Shown here piece by piece: positions 1-9,881 of a stretch of 29,344 nt of DNA; position 1 is the first letter of the stretch, and the number at the start of each line of letters is the position of its first letter. The position numbers and the translations under genes were made by a program. The notes below the pieces were generated by a model. The model did no database searches. It was not told where the DNA came from and saw only the letters and a list, made by a program, of their open reading frames with translations. This stretch comes from Falciphora oryzae (Eukaryota; Ascomycota; Sordariomycetes; Magnaporthales; Magnaporthaceae): the NCBI GenBank assembly GCA_000733355.1, contig JNVV01000020.1, positions 562,222 to 591,565 on the forward strand. Direction: 5' to 3'.

Positions 1-401
1 GCCGCCCGCCGCGCCCGCCGCGCCCGCCGTCGCTGACTGTGCGCGCGGCCGAGGGCGCGTCCTCGCCCGGCTACGTGACCTTTGGGGACTACATCGCGGC
101 CCTGCACCCGTGGCTGCTGAGCCTTAGGGACGACATCGTGCTCGCGAGGGCTGAGGCCGTCCCCGAGGACAAGCCCTTTGGGCCGGAGCCCAACCCTGAC
201 GAGGAGGTGTATTTCGACGCGGGAGCCGTCGACTCTTTCGGCATCGTCGGCGACAGCGAGAGGTCCATGTGGGACATGCAGTCCTTCTGGGAGGATATTG
301 CGCAGATCGCGGCTCGTCAGGTGGCGGAGGTAGCACAGCGACAGGCGGCCTCTGAGGGACGGACTGAGGATGTATCCATTGAGATTAATTGCGCTGGGTA
401 A
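1..401 (+). CDS. 3' end of an unidentified gene (partial at the window edge)
   Basis: The reading frame is open from the first bases of the window to a TAA at 399-401, giving about 130 residues of C-terminus; the real start lies outside. The first dozen residues are a Pro/Arg low-complexity run from a GC-rich triplet repeat. The rest is acidic and protein-like, with DIVLARAEAVPEDKPFG, a WDMQSFWEDIAQIAARQ helix and a Gln/Ala/Glu-rich helix near the end. The protein ends NCAG. I see no signal peptide, membrane segment or motif that names a family, so the product is unknown. Without the upstream exons a splice junction inside this stretch cannot be excluded. Confidence 0.5.
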   Translation, partial: RPPRPPRPPSLTVRAAEGASSPGYVTFGDYIAALHPWLLSLRDDIVLARAEAVPEDKPFGPEPNPDEEVYFDAGAVDSFGIVGDSERSMWDMQSFWEDIAQIAARQVAEVAQRQAASEGRTEDVSIEINCAG

Positions 402-1405
402 ACACGCTAGCTAGGAGAGCCTGTAACGGGCTATGAAGGAGAGAAAGAAGGAAAGATGAATACAAGTCCCGACTGCGAACATCCGCCAGGACAGGGACCC
501 TGATTTAGCCCCTCGCCAGCCACCTCTTTGTTTATATCATCAACCTGTACGGCTGATTTCGAGTTCGGGAAGTCCTCCGACGGGCCCATCCGAGGAGAGC
601 AGATGATTCATATATGAGGCGACGGAAGCGGCCTTTAGAGGGTAATTATATCCATGTTCCTCAAGCTCTGGCATGCGGCTGTTGGTTCCTTCGTCAAAAC
701 CCACCACGCGTCCCGCCCCGTTCGGTTGTAATTAGTGGAGCCGCGTAAGACGTATCGCTACAGGAGGCCGCCCCCAGCCGTGTGATATTGTGCAATTAGT
801 CCTGCACGGTATGGGTGGCCTCAAATATAGTCGACCTCCGTCGTCAATGCGGGCGGCACGGCGCCAGACCCCCTGAGAACACCACTGGTGTGACAGCCCT
901 ACGTAGGGTGGGACACGCAGTGCCTGTCAAACTTCATGTTCCTGCAGCGGGATGCCCCACAGACGCACGACATGCTGACGTTCTTCCACCGGACCCTTGT
1001 GTCAGAGCGTGTAAGGGCAGAGTAATCGGTGGAAGATGGTGTGTTCGGGAGAGGTGGCCCTGCAAGGGCCGGCCGCCTGCAGGATTGAGACTTGTTGCAC
1101 GGTCCAGCAGGGGATCCGTGCGATAATGGGTCCTAGTGCTAAGGATAGCCGGGGGGCTTTTGTCTACCATCTACGTGCTTGGCCTCTTGGGAAATATCGC
1201 CGCTAACCGGCAAATCAGTTTTGTGAAGGCATCCATTCAATTTAATCAGCTCCAAACTAGCCCGCCATTGCCCGCCAACTTGTGCGGATTTCTAGGTACA
1301 AACGCATCCACCCTTGTCGATGATTCGTCCCAGTGTCCCAACTCCGCTCTTGGCTCCTCCAGACCCACATCTTCCCCAACGACTGCTGCCTCTGACATCG
1401 CCCGC
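402..1405. other. Intergenic spacer, no gene seen
   Basis: This stretch separates the partial first gene from the 3' end of the minus-strand LysM gene, so it should hold two 3' ends or downstream regions. Its open frames (for example 815-1126 plus) are compositionally random, without motifs or credible splice partners. I see no repeat, tRNA or transposon terminus here. Confidence 0.5.
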
Positions 1406-2454
1406 TTATCCGCTGCTCTGGACACTGGTTGCTATAGCGGTGGCCGAGGCGCTGCTCTTCGTCGCGAGCGCTGTTGTCGAGCTCGAGCCCGCAATATCAC
1501 ACTTGCCGAACTTGGGTTGGCTGTAATTTGGCCAGCAAAGCACGACGGCTGTGGGGGATATACTGAGCCTGAAGGGAAGTAATTGCTCACCATCCGGCTT
1601 CGCACGCCTCTGGGGTCGAGGCACAGCGCCCGTCCTTGCTGCAGCAGTCTCCATAGACGATGCTGCACGTGTACCCCTTGTCGCCGCCGCAGGTCCCGTC
1701 CACCGTCGTGCCCGTCTGGAAGGGAAGCTGGCCCAGGTTCGACGGCGTGGGCCGGACGCAGGCGCCGTAGTCGCACTTTCCGATACCGCAAAAGTCCGGG
1801 CCGGAGCCGCAGAGGCCGTCGAGGCTGCAGCAGTCCCCCCACTTGCCGGTGCACTTGACGCGGCCGCCGAGCAGGGACTTGGACCCGCACTTGCCGTCGA
1901 CCGAGTACTGCGTCGCGCCCAGGCACTGGCCCTCGTAGCAGGTGCCCGGGCGGCAGTCGTCGGCCGTGTTGCCACACGTCCACGTCTCCGAGTTGCAGCA
2001 CTGTTTGGGCGTGCCACCGCACGTGGCGTTGTTGTGCTTGGGGCCGCAGCGGCCGTCTTCGGTGATGACGGGCTGCCGGACTGGGAAGACGGGGAAGGAT
2101 CAGCGACAAGTCACGCAAGGGGGTGACGATACAGAACACCGGAGTTGGGTGAGAAGCATACATACAGCCCTTCACGCAGTAATCAGTGTTTGGCTTGATG
2201 GTGCGGCAGTCCTGGTCGAGGCCAGGGTTCAGCTTGAAGAATATCTCGACAGGGGTGTCGTACTCGTCGGCCAGCTGCTTGCACGAGTAGTAATTGATTG
2301 TTGCGCCTGTCGTCCCGTTGCGACGGCAGACAATGTCTCCGGCCTTCAAGTCACGCTTGTGCTTCCACGTCCAGGGCTGGCATTCATCGGCCGCGGCTGC
2401 CTCTGTGGAGAAGAGCGACAACGCCAGGAAATAAGTGAGGCCGGAAAGCATCAT
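1406..2454 (-). CDS. Secreted LysM protein with three hevein-type (ChtBD1) chitin-binding domains, 297 aa
   Basis: Three exons on the minus strand: 2454-2166, 2080-1591 and 1520-1406, with introns 2081-2165 (GTATGT...CAG) and 1521-1590 (GTGAGC...CAG). Residues 1-22 form a signal peptide (MMLSGLTYFLALSLFSTEAA). Residues about 23-97 are a fungal LysM domain with YSCKQLADEYDTP, LNPGLDQDC and NTDYCV. Three cysteine-rich hevein units follow at about 108-149, 161-204 and 227-267, with the CC pairs and aromatic positions expected for chitin binding (KQCCNSETWTCG, GDCCSLDGLCG, GDCCSKDGRCA). The last 30 residues are a Ser/Thr/Ala tail. The second splice is supported because it completes the last hevein unit by creating a Cys codon. 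All frames are intact, unlike the divergent neighbour. In this family such proteins bind chitin outside the cell, either protecting the fungus's own wall, hiding chitin from hosts, or acting beside wall-degrading enzymes. Confidence 0.88.
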
Positions 2455-3758
2455 CTTTGCTAATAGCCAGTAGATGGTTCTTAGGTAACGGGCGTGGGAA
2501 GCAGATGCAGGACGATGGAGATGAAAACGGGAGAAGACAAAGGGGAGGCAGAAGTAGGAGGGGAAGGGGGCGGGGAAAATGGTGAGCCAGAAGAAGGAGC
2601 AAGGAGCAGAAAGATCAATATTCTTGGCAGCACGATTAACCGTGGACGCACCCAAGGCAGCCTTGCGCCAATATTGGCCTTGCAGATAATTACAGCAAAG
2701 GTTTCTCGGTTACGTGACACTGCCACTTTTCCATCACTCGTCCGAGTGACCTGTGCCCACCAGGGCTAGCTTTCGTGAAATCATCAACGCAGTACATCGT
2801 AGCCAATGTCACCTGCTGTATCGGGCAGTTTTGTCCGCAGGACCACACGACGGCTTCAGGCAGCCACTGGTGCAGAAATTTCGCAATACAAAACGCTATA
2901 AGTGGACTTTGGAAGGTCTGCCGCAGTGTGCCTTGGCGGAGCCCATATCACACCACGGGTCTGTTGATTATACGGTCCCACAGGACTGCTAGACACCGGA
3001 AAGATATTGAGATGACTCAAAATTGCCGGCCGAATGCACTCAGGGCTGTTGGCGACTGGGCGGCTCAGGACGCCAAGGCGTCAATGCATGCGGTTGTTGG
3101 TCAAGCAATCCGGGCAGCCTGGTGAAGTTGGGTGTCGTCCAATGCACATTCTCCACCAAAGGACCCGGGTGAGCCTGGACTCGCTGCATGCGTGGGTCGG
3201 CTGCTTGGCTCCGCCCGTCGGCTCTGGACTGCCTAGTGCTCTAGCCGCTCGAAGGACTTCTGCCTCACAGAGATCCCACATGGACAAGCGGGTTACAAAT
3301 GGACAAGTGGGCAGGTCCGCGGTCGAGTACCGGTGTCGGAAAGAAGCTTGTCCGTTAGTCCACCCCTGAATGCGCGACCTTTGGCCGCCAGGCAATCCTA
3401 AGGGACAGGTAATGACGCCTGATGCAAAGAGCTCAAGTGTCAGTGGCAATGCAGCTCCATCGGCAGCCGATCCTGCCAGCCCTGAGGCTCGATTATGTGG
3501 CCGGCTCAGAAGGCCCTACCAGAGGCTCGCTGTGGGCATGAACGAAAGGAGGAGCCTAAGGATGAGGGTCTAGAAAAGGGCGCCTATATATAAAGACAGG
3601 AGGAGATGCGCAAAGTATCATGCCATATCGTAGCCACGTGCTGGCAACGATCGGCGAGGGCTGTATCCGCCAGCAGCCCAGGAGTGTCTGAGCATATCGT
3701 CACGCACTGGCAAAGACATCCACCATATCCTACCTCATTGGCGTCTGCCCACCTCATC
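2455..3758. promoter_or_regulatory. Shared divergent promoter region of the LysM gene and the nuclease-like/GH55 locus
   Basis: About 1.3 kb lies between two start codons that point away from each other. A clear TATA element sits on the plus-strand side (annotated separately). The LysM side (2455-2600) is purine-rich on the plus strand, hence pyrimidine-rich on the gene strand, a common fungal 5' leader composition. Open frames inside (for example 2775-3125 and 3081-3449) show no family signal. No transposon ends were found. Confidence 0.4.
3585..3595 (+). promoter_or_regulatory. TATA box upstream of the nuclease-like gene
   Basis: The sequence TATATATAAAG lies about 165 bp before the ATG at 3759. 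A start site 25-40 bp downstream would give a 5' leader of roughly 130 nt. It supports choosing the ATG at 3759, which begins a signal peptide, over earlier in-frame starts around 3606 that are too close to the TATA. Confidence 0.45.
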
Positions 3759-5045
3759 ATGCGCGGCCTACCGCTGGCCTCGCTGGCTTCTTTGTTACTT
3801 TCCCTCATCCTCTATGTTCCCACCGGCCAGTCGCGGTTCATCCAGTCCTGGCATTGGAACCGCGCCACGGGCCTGCCGGAATGGCGGGATAGCCCGAGCT
3901 CCCCGAGGGAACCCATCATCTACCTGGCGCCGACCGTGGTGATCCTCGAGTACAACTGCGCCTACATGACATCCACCCGCCAGAACGCCTATTAGTACAT
4001 CGCCGGCTTCCTTGGCCAGAGACGAGAATGGCACATGGCGTTTGCCTGGGACCCGGTCGGGAGAAGGGCCACGTGCCCGACCGGGCTGACGGGGTGGAAG
4101 TCAAGACACTCGTGTCCCGAGGTGCCCAGGGACGGTAACCCGGCCCAGCCGCGGGTCTGGAGGTCTGTGCGGCCGGCGGCCGGCGCCCCATTCATCGCCG
4201 AGGAGTGGCCCGAGACTGCGCTCGCGACTCCCGGCTCTACGATCGACTTCGCTATCCAAGGAAGAACTCTTCCTCCGGGCGCGGTCGAGCCCTCACAGCT
4301 GGACTACAGCTGTGACGAGTTCCTGCCCAAGTCCTGGATCGAGCGGGGAGTCGGCTACCCGTGTGACGACAGCATCCCCGAGCCCCCCGAGGGCTGGGGC
4401 GAGCCGGGGTACACGAGATGCGCGGCCATCAGGACGTGCGCCGGCGGCGCCAGTGGCATCAAGGGCGAGCAGAATTGGAAGGCCGATGCGCACACCAGCC
4501 TTGGGAGCGTGCTGAAGCGTCTGGCCTTGAAACTTCCAGGCGTCACTACCACCAACACTCGACCCATCATGTTCTTCCGGATGGCGAACGTCCGCGGCAA
4601 CGGGGTCCCCGCGCGGGTCGTCACCTGCGACGCAAACGACGCAGAGACCGACGACAGCGTGCCGATGAGGAGGCGCGACGGCCAGCTCGACCTGCGCGCC
4701 TTTATAGACTGGGCAGACAAGGTGTCGCTGGAAGAGCTGGAGGCGAAGCACGGCCCCCCTCTGCACACCAGCAACGTCTACCTGAACGGCACCGCGGACG
4801 AGGACTTTGCTGGCGCCATGCCCGGATTTGACCGCCGAGGACTCTTCGGCGCTGGGGGCGCTCAGCTCTCGGACCTGGGCTGGGATGCCGAGGAAGACGA
4901 CGATCTGGAGTCTTGGCATCCTGAAGACCGAAACTTGACCTCGGGCGATTCGCGTCTGGACTCTGACAAAATCGTGGGGCGCCAACACCCAGCTTTATCG
5001 TCGCAGGATGGCCCGAAACACTCCTTCTGGGCCCGAGCACCATGA
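3759..5045 (+). pseudogene. Secreted protein with possible NucA/NucB-like nuclease domain, interrupted by an in-frame stop
   Basis: From the ATG at 3759 the frame reads a signal peptide (MRGLPLASLASLLLSLILYV) and a Trp-rich segment, meets TAG at 3993-3995, then continues in the same frame (YIAGFLGQRREWHMAFAWD) to TGA at 5043-5045. The middle contains paired cysteines and YSCDEF near 4309-4326. This recalls the C-D-E-(F/Y) core of the NucA/NucB DNase family, but the match is from memory and weak; the rest of that active site cannot be confirmed by eye. The C-terminal 80 residues are acidic. The ORF overlaps the start of the GH55 region in another frame. Alternative: a 57-bp intron (3939-3995) removing the TAG, but its donor (GTGATC) is poor. 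With the heavy damage downstream, I treat it as part of a decayed locus. Confidence 0.5.
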
Positions 5046-5473
5046 AGCTTCCCCGCCAGTACCGGCTACAAAAGGCCGTCCTCTTGCTCTCACAAAAAGG
5101 GTAAACGGGACAGGCGTGGACTCGGACCCTACAACAGCGCCGCTGCTCAGGAACGTCACCCAATCCGACCTTGATCGGGCTCTGAAGCTGGTCGAGGGCG
5201 CCATCCTCGAGTCCAGCCGGCGCAACCAGGCCCGCTATGAGAACCCGGCGCGCAACATGTACCGGCTAAAGCCCGGCACCCCCATAGGCGGCGGCGCTAG
5301 TCCTGTCATGGCGCGGGATGCTCTGCTGGCCGAGCCTGTCGAGCAGCCGGCCCCTCTGTTCGAAGTCACGCCCGAGCTAGCCGCGGCGGCGGCACTGGCC
5401 GGGGCCGAGGCCTTCGAGCAGCAGCGCGGCCCCGGACTGGGCAACAGCACCGCCAGGGCCCAGCCTGGGCGGC

Positions 5474-5474
<1 letters not shown>

Positions 5475-5537
<63 letters not shown>
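5475..5537 (+). repeat. (CAG)21 microsatellite encoding poly-Ser
   Basis: Twenty-one uninterrupted CAG units lie inside the N-terminal extension of the GH55 region. In the local frame they are read as AGC, giving a run of 20 serines between QPGRR and the start of the GH55 homology (KIEVSAGTFWMES). A perfect run of this length is prone to slippage and is probably variable between strains. Confidence 0.95.
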
Positions 5538-5539
<2 letters not shown>

Positions 5540-8423
5540 AGATTGAGGTCAGTGCGGGGACCTTCTGGATGGAGAGCATCGCGCGCAAGGGGACCGTGCC
5601 GCTCGGCGATGACCCCGCGTACAAGGGTTTCCGCAACGTGAGGACTACGGCGCCAAGGGCGACGGCATCACAGACGACACGGCGGCCACCGAGAAGGCCA
5701 TGAACGACGGGCGCAGGTGCACCAAGGGCTGCAACGGGTCGACCGTTAAAAACGCCATCGTCTACCTGCCGCCGGGCACGTACCTCGTGTCGCGCTCGAT
5801 CCCCGTTATTTTCGGCACCCAGCTGATCGGCGACGCCAACGACCGCCCTACCATCGTAGCGTCCCGCCGCTTTATCGGCCTCGGTATGTTGGCCACGGAC
5901 GTTTATACCGGCGACGGTATCGGGACGGACGGCCTGGACCAGCAGTGGTATGTCAACACGGCCAACTTTTACCGCCAGATCCGAAACCTGCATCGACGCC
6001 GCGCAGACGCGGTCGGCCCAGCAGGTTGCCTGTCTGCATTACCAGGTCGCCCAGGCCACTAGTCTGCAGTATGTCGAGCTGATTGCGGCGCCCGGGACAA
6101 AGCAGCGTGGTATATGTAAGTTTAGATCTCGGCCCCTTTCAGCTCTCCCCCTAAGATTTGACATACCGTCTCTCGTGGTCCCCCTTCTTCCTTCTTTCTT
6201 TAATGTCAGGCAACAGACAACCGACTAACGATTCCATTAAACAGTTGCAGAGAATGGTAGTGGCGGCATGATATCGGACATAACGTTCAAAGGCGGCGGG
6301 TTCTGTTTTTGTAAGTGCTTCGGGTCCCCAATTCTCCGTGTGCCATTGGGTGCCGATCGTGGCACGGCGCTAACGAGCCTCGGGTAGATGGTGGTAACCA
6401 GCAGGTCACGGCCGCCCGCCTCACCTTCGACGGCTGCAGCACGGGGGCCCAGATCATCTGGGACTGGGGGTGGGTATGGAAGTCCATCGAGATGTCAAAT
6501 GTCGATGTGGGCTTCCGCCTCCTGCAGGAGACCAAGAAGGCGTCGAGGCGCAGCAAGCGTCAGGCACACATAAGCAACGGCAACATCGGCTCTGCCTCCT
6601 TCATCGACTCGTCCTTCACCAACGTCGGCACCGCCGTCATGGTGGCGCCGCTCGACTCCAGCCCCGGAAAGGGGAGCACCGGCGTCGTGCTCGAAAACGT
6701 CAACTTCAGCGGCGTCGGCAAGGGCGTCGCGGACACGGGCGGCAAGACCCTTCTGGAGGGCGGCAGCAGGCACGTCGGCGCGTGGGTCACGGGCCCCGTG
6801 TACGACGCCGCGGGCAAGCGCGAGTCCTCGATGGGCAAGGACGTGCCGAGGTACAAGCGCGAGGTGTCCCTCCTCGACACGTCGGCCGGGGCTGGCGTTG
6901 CGAACTCGCCCTACCTCGAACGGGCGAAGCCGCAGTACACGGACAGGTCGGCGGGCGACTTTGTCCACCTCAAGGACTTTTCCAAGGGTGGCGGCGTGGC
7001 GGACGACACGACTGCCGTGCAGGCTGCCCTGGATCGCAGCGTTGGCAAGATCCTGTTTGCCGACGCGGGCACTTATGTGCTGACTGGGACCGTCACTGTC
7101 CCCAGCGGCAGCAAAATCGTGGGCGAGACTTGGACCCAGTTCGCTGCATCCGGTGCCTGTTTCTCCGACCCCAGCAACCCTCAGGTTAGTTCAGGGTCGG
7201 GAGGAAGGGCGACGTTGGTGATGTCGAGATGCAGGATCTGCTTTTTACCACCGTTGGCCCGACCGCTGGCGCCGTACTGGTGGAATGGAATATTAAAGCG
7301 TCAAGCCCGGGAGCTGCCGGACTTTGGGATTGCCACGTTCGGATCGGCGGCGCAACGGACACCAAATTAAACCCCAGCGACTGTCCCCCCGTCGCCAACG
7401 GGTCAACCCCAACTGTCAGGCGGCAAGCCTTATGATGCATATCACCCCGCAAGCTTCCGGGTACTTTGAGAACATGTGGTTATGGGTCGCCGACCGTCTG
7501 ATCGACGATCTTGATTGGAATGATGCCAACAACACCATGGTAAGTCACATCCCCATCCAACTAAACCCGGGAATGCCATAGCTCCGTCGTTAGCATGCTC
7601 TAACCTGGTCCGACAGTCCCAACTGTCCGTCTACGTAGCCCGTGGCCTGTTAGCCGAGAGCCTGGCCGCGACTTGGCCCTATGGCACCTCGTCAGAGCAC
7701 GCCGTGTATTACCAGTACAACTTCAACCAGGCGCGCAACACCTCCGCAGGCATGACCCAGACCGAGCCGCCCTATTCCCAACCGACGCCCAAAGCTCCTT
7801 TCCCGTTCGAAAAAGCCGTCGGCAGATTCTCGGGCGATCCGGATTACAGCTGCGCCGGAGGCGAACTCGACGGGTGTGACTCCTCGTGGGCCATGCTGAT
7901 GCGAGGCTGCCAAAACGTCATTATCGCTGGCGCCGGCATCTACTCGTGGTTCTCGACCTACTCCCAGGATGCATCGGAAAACACGAGTGCCAGAAGGCCC
8001 TCATCCTTCTGGACAAAAACCGAGCGAACAACCGGGTCCAGCACTTGATCACAATAGGCGCCAAATACTCTGTTGTCCTGGATGGCAAGGCAGTGCTGGC
8101 CAAGGACAACCTCAACGTGGAAAGCCACCCCCGCTGGTCGCAGATAACCTGGTTTGACCTGTCTGTCGGCCGGCGCACGCACATCTCCCCCGAGTCCGCG
8201 ACCGTCATCCCCATGCCGCACACCACCGTCCCGGCGCGGTCTACCTTCACGGTGGGCGCGGGCGCGGCAACCGACATTCCCCGACTGCCCAGTGACGGCA
8301 ACCAGAACGACGCGCCAGGCCCGGGGAAGGACCAGTGTCCCGCCTGCAGCTTCTTCCGGCTGACCACGTCGACGTGCTGCGGCTCCGGCGGCAGTGTGGC
8401 AACCCGATCCTGATCCCCGCGGC

Positions 8424-8574
8424 TAGGGTCGGCGAAAACCCATAAATGGGTACCCACGGGTCCTAGAGCTTGGATTTTTTGCTAACAAAATGTTTCTATA
8501 TTTAGATTTTGTTAGCAAAAAAAAATAAGCTTTCGGTCCTCTGAGGACCCGTGGGTGGGTTTTCGCTTACCCTA
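8424..8574. mobile_element. 151-bp foldback MITE (hAT-like candidate) inside the GH55 pseudogene
   Basis: Termini TAGGGTCGGCGAAAACCC (left) and the complement of TAGGGTAAGCGAAAACCC (right) are inverted repeats. Inner arms continue the pairing (ACCCACGGGTCCT with AGGACCCGTGGGT, then TTTTTGCTAACAAAAT with ATTTTGTTAGCAAAAA), so the whole insert folds into one hairpin with a loop around 8499-8512. It is flanked by TCCCCGC at 8414-8420 and 8575-8581, extendable to ATCCCCGC if the end is placed slightly differently. A 7-8 bp duplication fits a hAT-type element. GH55 coding sequence resumes directly after it. It encodes nothing and adds stop codons. Confidence 0.8.
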
Positions 8575-9294
8575 TCCCCGCCGGGGTAGCCACGCCGATG
8601 GACATCACCCTCCCAGCCGGCTTCTCCCCGAACCAGCTCTTCACCGACAGCCAGGGGTCAAGTACCCGGCGACCTTTACGCTACCGAGAGAAGTTACCAT
8701 CCCGAGGGGCACCGTCTTCAACGAGCCCTTCGTCATTCCTGCAGGCCAGCCCCTCCCCGGCGGTCCGGGCGGCGGCGACGAGATCCGGATCCACCCGAGC
8801 ATCCGGAACACGCCGACCCCGACCGTCTACTGCGAGCCGCCCTGCACGCTCCTGCTGCCGCCCTGGCCCAGCGCCACGTCCACCATCGACTACCCCGTCG
8901 TCACCGTGTCGAGCGGCGACTGGACGACCAGGGTGACGCGCCCGCCCATCACGGTGACCGAGTGGGTGTTTGAGCCCGTCACCGTCTCCGAGACGCGCTA
9001 GCGGCCCAGCTCCACCACCAGCGGCGGCTCCAGCTCGACCGACGTCGTCGCCGTCACATGTCCCACCTTTGCCTCCAGCACCACCTGGCCGCCGGGACCG
9101 ATTGTAGTTATTCCCGGACCACCGGCGCCGATCACGGTACCGTGCGGGTTCCCGGCTTTTGGATGCCCGCCGCCCCCGGGCGCTAACCCGGACTCGCCGT
9201 GGGGCGGGAGCGGGCCTGGGGCTCCTGAGGAGCCGACTGACCCGGAGGATGACGAGGAGAAGAGAGAGGAAGAGATTTGCCTGATAGACGGTGG

Positions 9295-9440
9295 AGGAGG
9301 AAACGACGGAGGTGGTGGTGGTGGTAGCGGAGGGGGAGATGGTGGTGGTGGTAGCGGAGGGGGAGATGGTGGTGGTGGAAGCGGCGGCGGCGGCGGAGGC
9401 AACGGTGGAGGAGGTGGGGGTGGCGGAGGAGGCGGAGGAG
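9295..9440 (+). repeat. GGT/GGA-rich coding minisatellite (Gly/Ser linker)
   Basis: Imperfect 27-bp units (GGTGGTGGTGGTAGCGGAGG core followed by GGGAGAT) recur at about 9311-9370 and then degrade into a GGC/GGA tract ending near 9444. In the GH55 frame they give a long Gly/Ser/Asp/Asn linker between the Pro-rich segment and the Cys-rich C-terminal domain. Frame is kept through the repeat. Confidence 0.85.
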
Positions 9441-9881
9441 GCGGCACTGAATGGGAACACCCGGATCCAAAGGATAACTCACCACACTGCTACCACGCCG
9501 GGCAGTGGGCCAAGCAGCCCCGGACGGAGGCCGCGGCCGTCTCCTTCCGCCGAGACCTCGAAAAGGAAGCGACCGACGGCAAGTTCAGGGGCAGGAAGGT
9601 GTCGCGGACCAAGGCCCAGAACAACGGCGGCGGCCTGACCTTTGAGATCGTGGTCGAGTTCGAGGTCAGGAAGGCTAACTGCGAGTGGGTCTTCAACGAC
9701 AATGAGTGCAGGCGCTACCTCATGGTCCCAGTCGACAGCTGCGACTGCGGCAACACCGACTTCAAGAAGGGCGGGCACGTCGTCAACGAGTGCCGGTTCT
9801 GGAGGATCGACCCGAACACGGCGGACGGATGGTTCCCCTGATTATCCTGTGCAGACAGCAGCCATCGCGCAAATAGAATAA

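Larger units (their letters stand above)
5008..9841 (+). pseudogene. GH55 beta-1,3-glucanase (glucan 1,3-beta-glucosidase), multiply frameshifted and MITE-disrupted
   Basis: GH55 enzymes are secreted double beta-helix glucanases that cleave beta-1,3-glucan. Both pectate-lyase-like helix starts are visible: DYGAKGDGITDDTAA (about 5643-5690) and HLKDFSKGGGVADDTTA (about 6965-7015), plus FTFWM-type entry, GGNQQVTAARLTF, ENMWLWVADRLIDD and SEHAVYYQYNF. Introns 6116-6244, 6311-6387 and 7540-7616 have good consensus and TAAC-type branch sites. An N-terminal extension carries a KR site (ALTKRVNG), a 20-residue poly-Ser run and no signal peptide. The C-terminus has a Gly-rich linker and a Cys-rich end domain (VPVDSCDCG, FWRIDPN). 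Frame changes occur near 5641, 5988, 7190, 7400, 7968, 8399 and 8657; TAG lies at 8999-9001; a MITE sits at 8424-8574. Family identity is firm. Non-function is strongly suggested, because nearby genes have clean frames. Confidence 0.88.

Noticed and set aside
1551..2126. Open frame on the plus strand across the LysM gene (191 codons)
   Set aside because: It is the opposite-strand shadow of the GC-rich hevein exons; the minus-strand model has signal peptide, splice sites and cysteine patterns.
7185..7228. 44-bp intron to explain the GH55 frame change near 7190
   Set aside because: Too short, and it would remove sequence that matches the GH55 pattern (VGRKGDVGDVE); a small indel fits better.
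8681..9460. Minus-strand frames rich in Pro or Ser/Thr across the GH55 C-terminus
   Set aside because: They are the complement of the Gly-rich repeat; low complexity explains their length.
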